DNA from: Engraulis encrasicolus
Taxonomy: Eukaryota > Chordata > Actinopteri > Clupeiformes > Engraulidae
Direction: 5' to 3'
Assembly (NCBI RefSeq): GCF_034702125.1
Contig: NC_085875.1
Coordinates: 22,704,116 to 22,768,115, forward strand
DNA length: 64,000 nucleotides
Below the pieces are notes generated by a model that worked only from the letters and a program-made list of their open reading frames with translations, did no database searches and had not been told where the DNA came from. The translations under genes were made by a program, and so were the position numbers. Positions 22,851 through 33,725 of the stretch are shown here, piece by piece (the first letter of the stretch is position 1; each line of letters opens with the position of its first letter).

Positions 22851-23187
22851 TGTCGTGCTGTGGGCTCCTTGGCGTGGGTAAAGACTTCACACGACAAAAG
22901 TAAATGAAGTGTCCTTCGGCAAACTTTATAGAAGATCGATGCAGCATACAAATACAGTAATATTAAACACTTGTCTAAGGTATTGGCGGCTCAAGCTCTA
23001 GCTCAGACAGGAATTGGTCCTCTGTCCAAGCTAAATGAGCGACGAGCCACAACAATAATAAAACCAAAGACTAACTGATATCGAACGTCAACATTAGTTA
23101 TAAAGCAGGGCTGCGGGAGGCAGCCAATCGGAACGCTGGAATTGTCTCGTAGGGGAAGAGAGGGGGGACAAACAGAGCGATTCTACA
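22851..23187 (-). repeat. 5' LTR of the gypsy element
   Basis: Matches 15451-15788 with about ten substitutions, clustered in its first 150 plus-strand bases, and one missing T. The transcription start should lie in this copy. Confidence 0.93.
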
Positions 23188-23667
23188 ATATTATCCTTTT
23201 CCATACTGAGTTTAAGAAGTGAGAACAATGTTTCTAATTAGACTGATGCAGATTTGAATAAGTTCTTACACATTGCGCCCCAAGGGGGCTGAGTAGAGTG
23301 GGGGCCCTAGGTAGTGTGGGGGCCCTAAGCCATGTGGGATGAGCAATGCTTCACTTTAGAATAGGGACCCTTATTCCACATCTGTTTTCACACTGTTCAG
23401 GATTTGTTCACACAGTGTACCAGGAGCTTATACACATTGTATTCTGGCCCTTACAGCTTACTCATAAATAGAAATCTAGGTCTACTAGGTCCTTACTAAG
23501 GTTATATTGGTAATAAATCCCTTATTGTGCATGAACAAGACATTTACGAATAAATGTCTAACAACTGTCTGATTTTGCTTAGTACATGCCTTACAAGTTA
23601 CTTACACAGGCATTAATATTGTATGCATTAGTGCTAATAGATGTATCCCTAAAATTAAGTGTTACCT

Positions 23668-24409
23668 AACTTGATAACACTTTATTTTAGGGATACATCT
23701 ATTAGCACTAATACATACAATATTAATGCCTGTGTAAGTCACTTGTAAGGCATGTACTAACTTCAATTCAGCTTCAATAGAATGCTATGAAACGTCCAGG
23801 AATATTCTCTAAGCTGGACATCTGGCAATTTTGTGTAAATGTCAACATTCTGAAACAAAAACTGCATATATGTAACATTCTACTTGCTTCTTGGTACAGA
23901 ACGTGGTGTGGTGAAATATTCCCATATTTTGGCATCATTCCTGCTTAATGTACTTCTCACATGCCTGCTATGTATGGAGACGCACCTGTGCTAGATGAAA
24001 ATTTTACCCATGTTAAAATGGCGGTGCTCCCGGCCAGGCCATGTCACGTGATTGTGACGGCATCCCGATTCCCGACTTAGAGAAAACTGGGGCTACAGCT
24101 ACAGCAACTTCATGTACAATCTTGTTTTTTTTAACACAGATAAAATACACAGTAAAAAAATGCAGTGAAAAAAATGCTGTGTTAATTCAACACTTAGAGA
24201 GTACTCCGAGACCAAATAGATGATGTTAAATCAAATCTTTAAGTGTTATATTACCACTGTATGTTCTTTTTGCTGTTTACGAAGCAGCTTTCTGGCATCT
24301 TCATCTGAATCTTGCCTGAAAAAGTTAACTCTCTGAAGTCAGCCACTGAAGACAAATCTAGTACAATCTTTTAAACTTTTGCCTGTTTGTTTGTTATGTC
24401 TGGTAATAG
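23668..24409. other. Intron 4 remainder, gene copy 2
   Basis: Contains an extra copy of the foldback terminus (23668-23760), then intronic sequence nearly identical to 479-1220. No insertions relative to copy 1. It ends in the exon 5 acceptor. Confidence 0.6.
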
Positions 24410-26754
24410 ATCTGGTGAAAGTGGAAACTCATCGGAGGGTGTTTTAAGTGGATCCTCAAGGTAAACTAAACATAATAGATCAGAGAATGCCATGAACCTG
24501 TTGGTAGATCTTAATGATTTTGACCTGCTAAATCAGCATGGTGAAATGTCTTGAACCTTCTTGACTGTTTCCTTGTTTGTAGTTATAGTTATGCCAGTGG
24601 AAGTGCCTGCGCGTCCTCATCTGCTACTGCTGATGGTCCGATGCTCTGGATGAAATGTGCCCTGGCAGCCTTCAGGAAGAGGGTGGCATGGCTTCTTCCC
24701 CGTCACTCGCCAGATGTTCACTCTTACATGTCTGACATTCACGCCGACAGCGACAAGCGTAGTGCCTGCCCTCGCTCCCGATCTGGAACCAGGACAGAGC
24801 CACGTCGTGGAATTCCATCCGTTCACGTAGAGGATTTCAGCCTGTTGCCAGATGTTCACTCTTACATGTCTGACATTCACGCCGACAGCGACAAGCGTAG
24901 TGCCTGCCCTCGCTCCCGATCTGGAACCAGGACAGAGCCACGTCGTGGAATTCCATCCGTTCACGTAGAGGATTTCAGCCTGTTGCCAGATGTTCACTCT
25001 TACATGTCTGACATTCACGCCGACAGCGACAAGCGTAGTGCCTGCCCTCGCTCCCGATCTGGAACCAGGACAGAGCCACGTCGTGGAATTGAATCCTTTC
25101 ACGTAGAGGATTTCGGCCTGTTGCCAGATGTTCACTCTAACATGTCTGACATTCACGCCGACAGCGACAAACGTAGTGCCTGCCCTCGCTCCCGATCTGG
25201 AACCAGGACAGAGCCACGTCGTGGAATTGAATCCGTTCACCTAGAGGATTTCGGCCTGTTGCTAGACAGACTGTTTTCCAATGAGGCCATTGATCGAGTT
25301 GTCCAAGAACTTGTTGGTCAGGTGCAGGCTGCGACGCAAGACGGTGGTCCATCTGGTGTCCCAGCAACAGTGACAGTTCCTGAGGCGGTGTACGCTAACA
25401 CCGAGCAGGCAATCAAGAACCTGCTCCGCCCGTATGTCACCCCGCTTGTGGTTTGCAATTCTCCAGGTACAACTGTCCCTAACATTGCAAGATTCACAGA
25501 ACTGCTCCTAGCAGAATTGGAAAACTGTCATTCTGCTGCTGTGCTTGGAGCTGAAGACGATGTTAGAGCCTCAACGTCGCACAGCGTGGACCAAAGCTGT
25601 CAGTCCAGGACCGCCAGCTTGAAGACAGACACGGAGACCCAGGAGTCTTCAAGCCAGAACGGACGCCAGCGCATGTTTGGTCTGTTCAGCCAGCTGATGG
25701 TCCATCAGGTCATGGACAAGATGCATGAGGATTCAGCAGCGCAACAAGAGCAGGAGAGCGTAAGAGGGTCTTCCACCGCTGCATCCTCGCTTCTCGGTGA
25801 CACTAAGGACTTCGGCTGCTTTGTTACTGTACTGCTGCTGAGGCTCCTGGCCAGAATGAGTGATGGATGCCCCTGCTGCGGCGCCAAGAGGCTGGACCAG
25901 GACCTGCTACAAAAGCTCATTGAGGACCTTCTGTTTGAGTTCACCAGTGACCCATGGTGCCCAAGCTTCGATGGTGACCTCAGCAACCAAACGATTCCGT
26001 CCATCTATAGGGCCATGGACGCAGTTTGGCTCAGACTGCTGAAGCAGTTTGGCTCAGACGCCATCCTGTGGAGGGCCGTCGATACACAGGATAGCTCATT
26101 TGACGCAACCTTATTGGCGGAATTACGAAAGGAACTGTTGACCCAGCGTAACGTCGAAGATCCTGCTGAACCGTCCACCCAAAGTGACTCTCCGTCCCTC
26201 AGCCCCGTGCCTGAACCGTCCACCCAAAGTGACTTGCCGTCCCTCAGCCCCGTGCCTGAGGTCACCTCTGGACAAACAGCTAGAAAAGCCAGAAGTAAAC
26301 TCAAGGTATGAAAAATGAGCCAAGACAACACCACATATGACATTATTGGGTTTATATAGCTATGTATTTATTGTTTTAACATTATGAGCGTAAAAGGTAA
26401 TGGACTTACATGCCTTTAAATGACAAGGTTGTCCCCTCTGGTCCTACGTAGATCTTTAAGATACGCAGCAGTGCAAAGATTGCACCAACTAAGGATGCTT
26501 CTGACAAGGGTAAGGGACCTTACGATTGTCATTACACGACTGTCTTGATTCCCCTTTGTTTTTGATTTTGAATTCTTCTTCTCATTTCTTCGTCTCCCAA
26601 AGGGCTGGAGTCAGAGGCAACCGTCACTCGTGCCCTATCGGATGAGGGTATTGCTGCCGCACCTTCTGGTGACAGGAAGGAGCCGCGCAGACGGCCCTGG
26701 TACAAGAAGATCTTCCTCAGGCTCAGCTGTTTTGGAGGCCCAGCTGAGATCTGA
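24410..26754 (+). CDS. Unrecognised multi-exon repeat protein, copy 2: exons 5-8
   Basis: Exon 5 24410-24460, exon 6 24583-26305, exon 7 26452-26509, exon 8 26603-26754 (TGA). The layout is identical to copy 1 at a constant offset of 23189. Joined with exons 1-4 (12421-14295), the predicted protein is 787 residues with the 46-residue repeats at about 187-370. The large exon is fully open. Copy-2-only changes include QVQAATQ and AASSLLGD; it shares KQFGSDA and DPWCPSF with copy 3 but the GIESFHVEDFG repeat unit with copy 1. Conservation of splice sites and frame in all three copies argues for a functional or very recently functional gene. The function is not recognised. Confidence 0.75.
24710..25261 (+). 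repeat. Four 138-bp coding tandem repeats in exon 6, copy 2
   Basis: Same four-unit array as copy 1; the unit pattern (unit 3 with ESFHVEDFG, unit 4 with HSNMSD) matches copy 1. The final unit shares HLEDFG with copy 3. Confidence 0.95.
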
Positions 26755-26852
26755 CCTGTCCAGCCCACCACCTATACCCTTACACCCCATCCTAACCCAA
26801 GCCTTCACCCCTACCCAACTCCCCAACTTGTTTACCATATCCACCCATCCTA

Positions 26853-26936
<84 letters not shown>

Positions 26937-27933
26937 CACCTATGCCAGCCACATCACAAGGCTGCCCATCACAGCCCATACAGAGCAAAACCATTTGTTT
27001 TGACTTCACTTTGGAAAGGCCTGTTAAGAAAAGGCCTTAACCCACTCACCCATTGTGTCCCACACAAGTTTGCAGGAGTTGACGCAAACTGATTATAGCT
27101 ATGAGTTTGGACCATTTTGTCCTGAGAGGCCATGCCCCTATGCATCGCAAATACACCCTACTTCAAGGATTATTTCTACCTGCTTTCTGTCCACAATCCC
27201 GAGGCACACCATCAGAAGTGTCCAGAACACATCCTCAGAGCCAGGTGTGCCTGAGGGGGCCTGTATTGGGCTGGGGGGGCCCTTTCAGATGACGTTGTCC
27301 TGGGCCAAGCCAAAGCTGTCAGCGGCCCTGCTCAGAGCTTCTGAACCACTCTTTCATCATGCTTGAGTCCTGGACTGTGTGAATGTGCATAGCAACATTG
27401 CTTGGGAAGAGCGGTCCAACCAGGGAAGCTGATAGGGAGCAACAAACAGATCACTTGTCCTGTGCTCAGGGAGAAAGGGGAGGCTAAGAACTGGGTCCTC
27501 ATGACATTGCATGTATTGGGTGGGGGGTCCCTTTTACATGACTTTGTCCTGGGTCCAGCCAAGAATGTCAGCAGGCCTGGGTCCAACAGCGCTGGTGACT
27601 GCTCTGCCCTGATGTGCTGTGCTGTGCCGAGTCGTTAGGAAATGGAACGGCCATTTAGGGTGCCAAGGACTGACTCCAGCTGCAGGTCACGATTGGGATG
27701 CATCATGCAGTCTAGTTGGTGGTGTGCAGGGGCACCACAATGTCAGGCTGTATTCTGTTGGCTGTACCTGCAGTCTGACCTTCACTGGGAAGTAGAGAAT
27801 GTCCTCGGCCACCGGCAGCAGCGTTCTTTTGCATAGACGGAGAGACAGCGTAGGCACCAAAGTCGGGGGCTGCCAAACGTCCTTTGCATTCTCCAGAGTG
27901 ATAGCTGTGATCCAGTCCATTGTGGCAGAGGCT
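26755..27933. other. 3' flank of gene copy 2, hAT empty site
   Basis: Long (CA)n at 26854-26935, then GCCCATCACAGCCC with one CCCATCAC: the unoccupied hAT target. GGCCTTAACCCAC near 27035 is the unoccupied TTAA target of the copy-1 piggyBac element. From 27410 the sequence (AGCGGTCCAACC) is shared only with unit 2 (50220 onward). Two related stretches, 27263-27330 and 27511-27580, look like an old internal duplication of hAT-like sequence. No gene is called. Confidence 0.65.
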
Positions 27934-27955
27934 TACACACACACACACACACACA

Positions 27956-28013
<58 letters not shown>

Positions 28014-28317
28014 ATTTACTGTTATTCACAATAAAATGAGATATATTCTCACCACCCTTTTTGTTCAGTGTTGTTCATTGTAGATAACTGGTATGACAAG
28101 CATTGATCATCCATAAAGATGCACATTGGTCTCGTGAGGTAAATCAACACAGGGCCAGTGTGAGGGAAAGTTTTAAATTGGGGTGCCCAATTTCTTTCCC
28201 ACGGTGTGCCAAGAAGTAATGTAAATATGGTGGGTATGCAGCAATCCAAAAAACAAACGCACATTGTATATTATGAAATGTGTCATGTTTTATATATCAG
28301 ATGACAATTTGAATGTG
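27934..28317. other. Insertion specific to unit 1, with CA and TC microsatellites
   Basis: Unit 2 reads GCAGAGGCTGCATTTCAGGG straight through near 50740; here about 380 bases intervene, including (CA)n, (TC)n at about 27959-28010 and A/T-rich sequence. The three bases GCT occur on both sides. The class of insertion is not assigned. Confidence 0.55.
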
Positions 28318-28715
28318 CTGCATTTCAGGGATGGGCAACTGGAGGCCCGGGAGCCCGCCTCCTCACTCGGTGTGGCCCGTAGATAATACATAGTTTAACA
28401 AAAAATGAACAGATTTTTCCACTTGATTAATTTCACTAGTGAATCGATTCCTCACACCAAATCAGCAAAACTAGAAACATTGCCAAACCCAACATGGTTT
28501 GCTTTCAGTGAGCAGTTAGGCTAAGGATGCATTGAATGCAGTGTGGTTGGCCCACCCCAAGCTATGGAATGCACTCCAGCTGACAATTCGTCAATGTTCT
28601 ACACTTTCTTCTTTTATATCCAATCAAAGACCCCCAGCATGTTTATCACAACACTCCACCAGCACTTCGACGTCCTTTAATTATTATTTAATTGTCATTT
28701 TATTTTATATACATA
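28318..28715. other. Intergenic repeat fragments
   Basis: Starts with CAGGGATGGGCAACTGGAGG, which resembles the end of a hAT MITE. The rest is A/T-rich. Colinear with 50746-51138. No gene seen. Confidence 0.45.
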
Positions 28716-29156
28716 TTAGGGTGCATCAAAAAAAACGCTTTTTCAGCCTATTGATCTGTCTGGGTGATAAAAGTGTTCCACTGCATGTACAAATAACACG
28801 TGCAAAATATTTTTGCAATCCATGGTGGTTTACAGGTCCAACGGAATATGAGCTGATATGAAGGAACTGTGGATTAACTGTGTCAGTCTTTGCCAATTCA
28901 GCGAAAGCCTCCCACCTAATAACTTGGACTGTTTTTTGTGATTTTGTTGAAATATTTTAACCTAAATATTTAAATGAAATAGAACCACTTTGACATATGT
29001 AAAATAACAGATTCCTAATTAACTATAATCATCAGTACCCCCCAAAATAATAGATATAAGTACTTCCGAGAAACTGGGAAATGTACATGCAGTGGAACAC
29101 TTTTATCACCCAGACAGATCAATAGGCTGAAAAAGCGTTTTTTTGATGCACCCTAA
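28716..29156. mobile_element. MITE with about 75-bp terminal inverted repeats
   Basis: TTAGGGTGCATCAAAAAAAA and the following GCTTTTTCAGCCTATTGATC are mirrored at the right end. It is absent from the paralogous site near 51138 (TATATACATATGTATTC). Flanks TACATA and TACACA suggest a six-base target duplication with one change. No coding content. Confidence 0.82.
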
Positions 29157-29345
29157 TACACATGTATTCTACTTTATCCTTGTATAAATATTTTTATTTT
29201 TATTTTTATTTTAATCAATCTCCTATTTTAGTTGTGATGTATAAATTCATTGATGCTTTGTTATTACTTTTTCAACTTTTATTACTGTAAACTGTTATTA
29301 ATGTAAAGTGAACTTGGTGTCTTGAAATGCTCTTAAAATAAAATG

Positions 29346-29385
29346 TATTATTATTATTATCATTATGATTATGATTATGATTATG

Positions 29386-29421
<36 letters not shown>
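29346..29421. repeat. ATT/ATG trinucleotide microsatellite
   Basis: An interrupted (ATT)n with GATTAT variants; the sister array is at about 51317-51400. Confidence 0.85.
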
Positions 29422-29422
<1 letters not shown>

Positions 29423-29635
29423 GTGCCCCACACTTCACTCTTCAATATACCCTGTAGATTTCCATGCCACGTTTTGGTGTTAACTCACCAGTTTAATTCT
29501 AACTCAACAGAAATAAAACCCCACTCATTTTCAATGGGGTTTCATTTCTGGTGATTTAGAATTAAACTGGTGAGTTAGCGCCAAAACGTGGCATGGAAAT
29601 CTACATGGTATATTGAAGAGTGAAGTGTGGGGCAC
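29423..29635. repeat. 213-bp hairpin element
   Basis: Begins GTGCCCCACACTTCACTCTT and ends with its complement; arms of about 90 bases with a few mismatches. Same-length copy at 51401-51613. Confidence 0.88.
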
Positions 29636-29832
29636 CAGGTCAACAAACAAGAACAGCTGACAGCAAAGCATCAAGGATATCTGGGCTTCCATAACTCCCA
29701 TGCACTGTTTTTGCCATTGACTTCTATGTTAAACGCATCATGGCCGTTATTAAGACAGAGTATTTAATGTGACCCGAATTTTGATGAAGAAAATTTTGAT
29801 TTTATGTGCATGTGTGTGTGTGTGGGTGCATG

Positions 29833-30088
29833 TGGTTGCCAGGTTGGTGGGGGGAGTAATCAACCAGTGCTCTCCCCCATCCTCCTCCATGACTGAGGTA
29901 CCCTGAGCATGGTACCGTCCCACCGCACTGCTCCCCATGGGGCGCCACTGAGGGCTGCCCCCTTGCACGGGTGAGGCATAAATGCAATTTCGTTGTGTGC
30001 AGTGTTCACTTGTGTGCTGTGGAGTGCTGTGTCACAATGACAATGGGAGTTGGAGTTTCCCAATGGCCTTTCACTTTTCACTTCTTTC
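29833..30088 (+). mobile_element. SINE-like interspersed repeat, unit 1 only
   Basis: An insertion within a GTGTGGGTGCATG repeat; unit 2 lacks it (51855-51880). It holds TGAGGTACCCTGAGCATGG and then AAATGCAATTTCGTTGTG, motifs I know from abundant fish SINE-type repeats. I do not see a clear tRNA A/B box pair, so the class is tentative. Confidence 0.55.
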
Positions 30089-30291
30089 ATGTGTGTGTGT
30101 GGGTGCATGTGTGTGTGGGTGGCATTTCCCAAAAGACTGATAGAACTACATATCAAACCAAAGACAAAGGATATAATGACATGATAAAAAATGATTCACT
30201 TCTTTTCTGCTAACTGAACCACACCGATCTCCTCAGCTTGTACTTGGTCTCTGATTCTGACTCACACTTACAGCAGCTGCCAGTCTTGAAC

Positions 30292-30651
30292 ATGGCGCCA
30301 CATCTCTTCATCCACCTGCTACCAATACCACTGTTAGTTAAAGGTGAACATGTTTTACAATGGCAATATTGCTTTTTAGTTGTATTGTTGTATTACATAT
30401 CATAATTATGTAATGTCAACATCTTGTGCCTGTCATTCAACAGGAGAAGCTGAACAGAATCCTACCGAGCTGATAAAAATAAAAAGACCAGCGTGCACAC
30501 ATGAATGGCCAAAATGCAGGCTGTAACTTGATGGCTTGGTATAAGCAAGTGCTTGAAAAGTCTGGCCTTGAACTGATTGGATATGTGTTTCATGATTTAG
30601 TAACAACTGAGAAAAAATATGAAAACTATCTCACTATCATTGGGTATGGGA
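30292..30651 (+). pseudogene. T-cell receptor V segment type A, unit 1 (frameshifted and truncated)
   Basis: Leader exon 30292-30343 (MAPHLFIHLLPIPLLVK) splices at GTGAAC; the V exon begins at 30444 after CATTCAACAG. The frame reads ...ACTHEWPKC and hits a stop, while the WYKQ part is in another frame, so a frameshift near 30500 breaks it. WYKQ and the LELIGY framework-2 pattern support a TRBV-like segment. At about 30652 homology to the unit-2 copy stops: the framework-3 cysteine region and anything downstream are replaced by inserted sequence. It cannot encode a V domain. Confidence 0.8.
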
Positions 30652-31239
30652 ATTCACAAGTCGGTTGCTTTGTGGAATAGCAGCACTTCAGAGACTCCGC
30701 TCCGCGTCGGGGTCTAAAGATTCTCTCTGTCGTGCTGCTATTCCACGGTAGCGACCTTCTCGCCGAACGTTAACCCTTACATAATACATTAGCCTACACA
30801 CAAACCGTTATAAACACTCCTACCAGTAAGACGTGCTCAAGATTTCATATAAACACTGCGTCTGTTCACTCACGATATTCAATGCTTTAATCTATTGCCT
30901 ACTCATGAGATCCCTCATTAGGCTGTTTACATGCCATCACCCACATTACAATCTACCTACACGCATGACTGAGGTTAGAAAGCAATGGCGTGTAACTGTT
31001 CTCTACAATGTTAGGTTTCAATCAACATAATGTTTGAGTTGGTGGAAATGGGAGTAATCACTATCACCAGCCACACCTTGTCATTCATGTCATGTTGACA
31101 ACTGCTATAGGTGACAGAAAGAGCATCCATTTTCTCTCGCCTTATTTTCAATGAAGTGACGTATTGAAGGGGGGACGAGGTGCATTGCATCTTGTCTCTC
31201 TCTGTGCCTTAATTTTCTGATCTCTCCCACAGCTCAGCC
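30652..31239. mobile_element. Insertion or replacement with hairpin end
   Basis: Holds a hairpin (30660-30755) with arms GTGGAATAGCAGCAC and GTGCTGCTATTCCAC, also found at 59584-59686. The rest has no recognisable protein. It replaces the 3' part of V segment A in this unit. Confidence 0.55.
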
Positions 31240-31678
31240 ATGCTCCCATCTCTCATCACATCCACAGCCTTACTATTCTCTTTTACAGGTTTGAACAATA
31301 TTATCTTATACTATCCTGAAGAGAAACCTGCTAGAGGCCATCGGCAACTAACAATTACTTTATTGTTTTACAGGACTTCTACTCGGTAAAGATGTCCATC
31401 AACATCCTGATCAGCTCTTGTGCCGGACGGGTGTAAAAGTGAACATAACGTGTAGCCATAGAATTCCATCTTATGATACAATCATCTGGTACCAACAGAA
31501 GGAAGGAGACACAGCTATGAAACTTATTGGCCGAATGTCCTACACAAAGGAGTATATGGAAGAAGACTGGGGAGCCTCTTTCAAGGTGGAGGGAGATGGT
31601 GAAAAAGAATCAAATCTGATATTGAGCTCAAGTCAAGCTGCGTTCAGTGCCCAGTATTTCTGTGCAGCTTATATTATG
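31240..31678 (+). CDS. T-cell receptor V segment type B, unit 1 (TRBV-like, apparently functional)
   Basis: Leader exon 31240-31288 (MLPSLITSTALLFSFT) with donor GTTTGA; V exon 31374-31678 after TTTTACAG, phase 1 joined by G. The V domain has the first cysteine (VNITCSH), WYQQ, a framework-2 KLIG, a framework-3 EGDGEKESNL and the second cysteine in YFCAAY. It ends directly at a 23-type recombination signal. Frame is open throughout. The framework looks like teleost TRBV, but TRA cannot be excluded by eye. No D, J or C segment lies nearby in the window. The sister copy at 56478 is truncated. Confidence 0.85.
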
Positions 31679-31716
31679 CACAGTAGTACAAGTCCTCATT
31701 CCGTGTGACAAAAACT
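31679..31716 (+). other. Recombination signal sequence (23-type) of V segment B
   Basis: Heptamer CACAGTA (consensus CACAGTG), spacer of 22 bases, nonamer ACAAAAACT (consensus ACAAAAACC). Position and spacing fit a V-gene RSS used by RAG recombination. Confidence 0.85.
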
Positions 31717-31803
31717 CTATGTTGCTCTGATCACGTTGCGGTTCAAGGTGTTAAACCACAGCTGACTTAATTATGCCTGTTTTGTTCTTTTTACATAGGC
31801 TGC

Positions 31804-31805
<2 letters not shown>

Positions 31806-31870
<65 letters not shown>

Positions 31871-31874
31871 ACAG
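31806..31874. repeat. CA microsatellite
   Basis: (CA)n after V segment B; the unit-2 partner, with GCAC interruptions, is 56834-56902. Confidence 0.9.
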
Positions 31875-32078
31875 AGTTTAAGATTATTCTTTTGCAGTAA
31901 CACACTAAGACACATGAACAACTGTTTGCATAATCTATTTCAATGTAGGCCTACTTTCAAATCGATTCAAATGATTTCAAGCTGGGAAATGTTCCTCTGA
32001 GCCTGTAGTATACGTAATGTTTCCTCCTCTTTCTGACAGATCTCTTCCCCTCCCGTGATTAGCAGGCACTCTACTGTC

Positions 32079-33687
32079 ATGCTGTGGCCTAACAACATGG
32101 CTAATGCCCTCTTTATCCTGCTGGCTGTGCTATCCCTTTGGGAGACAGGTTTTTATTTCATATATCTTCTTTATAATATAATATAATATGATATGATATA
32201 ATATAATATAATATAATATATAAAATAAAATAATATCATAATATACAGTAATTACTGAGTAGACCCTTATTTACAGATATTTTTTTCTTTTTAAACATAA
32301 CATTTACAGCATACTCGACGACAAACTCCGGAGTCTAAGAATTCACAGTGGCCTTTGCAGCTGGATACTAGACTTCCTCTCAGCACGGATACAGGTGGTG
32401 AGAATGGGCTCCATCACATCATCCTCCTTGACCATCAGCACGGGAGCTCCGCAAGGTTGCGTTCTGAGCCCTCTCCTCTACTCTCTATATACGCATGACT
32501 GTGTGGCTATACACAACAACAACACCATCATCAAGTTTGCAGATGATACCACTGTTATCGGTTTAATCTCAAACAATGATGAAACAGCCTACAGGGAAGA
32601 AATAAACAACCTCATGGAGTGGTGTAGAGGAAACAACTTGTCTCTGAATGTGTCCAAGACAAAAGAATTAATAGTTGACTTCAGGAGGAAAGAACACCAG
32701 TTTGAAACCATTAACATCAACGGTGAGACAGTGGAGAGGGTGAGAGACTTTAAATTCCTTGGCGTTACCATCTCAGAGGACCTCACCTGGGACAGTCACA
32801 CACAGCGCACTGTTAAAAAAAGCCAGCAACGTCTGTACCACCTCAGACGATTGAGGAAGTTTGGGATGAGACCCAAGATCCTGAGGTCGTTTTACAGAGG
32901 CACCATCGAGAGCATTCTGACAGGGACCATTACTGCATGGTATGGGAACTGCTCTCAAGCCAACAGGAGAGCTCTACAGAGGGTTGTGCGTACAGCTCAG
33001 AATATATGCGGCTGTGACTTACCCTCCATACTGGAACTATTTGAGGGAAGGAGCATCAGGAAGGCAAAGAAAATCTTGGCTGATCCTAGTCACCCCAACC
33101 ATGGACTGTTTACTATGTTACCATCTGGGAAACGGTACAGAAGCCTGAAATCTCATACTACCAGACTCCAAAGTAGTTTCTTCCACCAAGCAATAAGATT
33201 ACTGAATTCATGCTGAAGACAACAAGGCAACTCTTTTTTATTTTTATTTTTTTAAATCTTTTTGAGGACACAAGAAAAACACAACAATTTTTACTCTTTA
33301 TAGGCTTCAAACCTATAATAAGACGTAATAAACTAATCTTGAATCTTGAATCTTGAATCTTGAATCATTCAGGGGGGGTCTCTACAGCATTTGCCAACAA
33401 CCTCCAGGTTTATCAGGAACCCCGCCATGCTTTCAAGAAAGCCGGCGAGAGCATTCACCTCACCTGCAGTCATAAAAATCCCAATTACGAAATATTACGG
33501 TGGTATCAGCAGCTGCCTTCAGACACAGCTCTCATTCTGGTCGGATTTGTACGTTTTAAATTGCCAACGATGGAAATGGCTGGAGAGAACTTTAATATAA
33601 GTGGTGACGGGGAGAAGGAGTCTGTGTTGCGTCTAGCCAGGCTCACTCAGGCGCAGTCGGCTGTGTACCTCTGCGCTGCCAGTGATA
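32079..33687 (+). CDS. T-cell receptor V segment type C, unit 1 (TRBV-like; intron holds a LINE fragment)
   Basis: Leader exon 32079-32148 (MLWPNNMANALFILLAVLSL) with donor GTTTTT; V exon 33373-33687, phase 1 (G+GG). The domain has LTCSHKN, LRWYQQ, the framework-3 NISGDGEKESVLRL and YLCAAS, then a canonical RSS. The frame is open. The leader intron is about 1.2 kb because a non-LTR fragment (about 32309-33366) inserted just before the acceptor; the sister copy has a 152-bp intron. The acceptor now reads GAATCATTCAG, so splicing may be affected. Otherwise the segment looks functional. Confidence 0.82.
32309..33366 (+). mobile_element. 5'-truncated non-LTR retrotransposon (CR1/Rex1-like)
   Basis: The unit-2 intron (57179-57330) lacks it. 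It carries only the C-terminal part of a reverse transcriptase frame and ends in a 7-base tandem tail (TTGAATC repeated about four times), typical of the CR1/Rex1 group; the family name is an inference from resemblance. The 5' end is truncated, as in most such insertions. Confidence 0.82.
32395..33216 (+). pseudogene. Reverse transcriptase C-terminal fragment of the non-LTR element
   Basis: A 273-codon open stretch contains GAPQGCVLSPLLYSLY, the catalytic FADDTTV and the C-terminal thumb-like region (WYGNCSQANRRALQRVV). Full-length proteins of this group carry an endonuclease and the rest of the RT upstream; both are missing. The frame is uninterrupted, so the insertion is fairly young. Confidence 0.88.
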
Positions 33688-33725
33688 CACAGTGCAGCTG
33701 TTTCCTCCACCCCTCTACAGAAACT
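33688..33725 (+). other. Recombination signal sequence (23-type) of V segment C, unit 1
   Basis: Perfect heptamer CACAGTG, 22-base spacer, nonamer ACAGAAACT. Confidence 0.88.

Larger units (their letters stand above)
15451..23187 (-). mobile_element. Full-length Ty3/gypsy LTR retrotransposon in intron 4 of gene copy 2
   Basis: LTRs of 338 and 337 bp (15451-15788, 22851-23187) start and end TG...CA and are flanked by a 4-bp duplication ATAT (15447-15450, 23188-23191). Copy 3 has the empty site (CTTCATATTATCC near 40420-40430). Internal features in element order (minus strand): primer-binding site, one gag-pol frame, polypurine tract. The LTRs differ by roughly ten substitutions and one indel by eye. 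It lies antisense to the host gene and inside a foldback element. The insertion postdates the duplication of units 1 and 2. Confidence 0.95.
14319..23667. repeat. 1.6-kb foldback element in intron 4 of copy 2, split by gypsy insertion
   Basis: Removing 15451-23191 (the gypsy insertion with one target duplication) gives a sequence colinear with 39288-40898. Its two halves are inverted: AACACTTTATTTTAGGGAT on the left against its complement on the right, then matching stretches through AATAAGGGTCCCTATTC to a central pair around AGCTCCAAGAAGTGCA and TGCACTTCTTGGAGCT. Pairing is weak in part of the arms. No coding content. Confidence 0.7.

Noticed and set aside
27055..27366. Frame conserved at 11240, 27055 and 49862
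   Set aside because: Similarity simply follows the segmental duplication; indels between copies shift its end and no splice sites or domains support it.
29833..30088. tRNA gene or tRNA-derived head in the SINE-like repeat
   Set aside because: No convincing A and B boxes or cloverleaf could be read.
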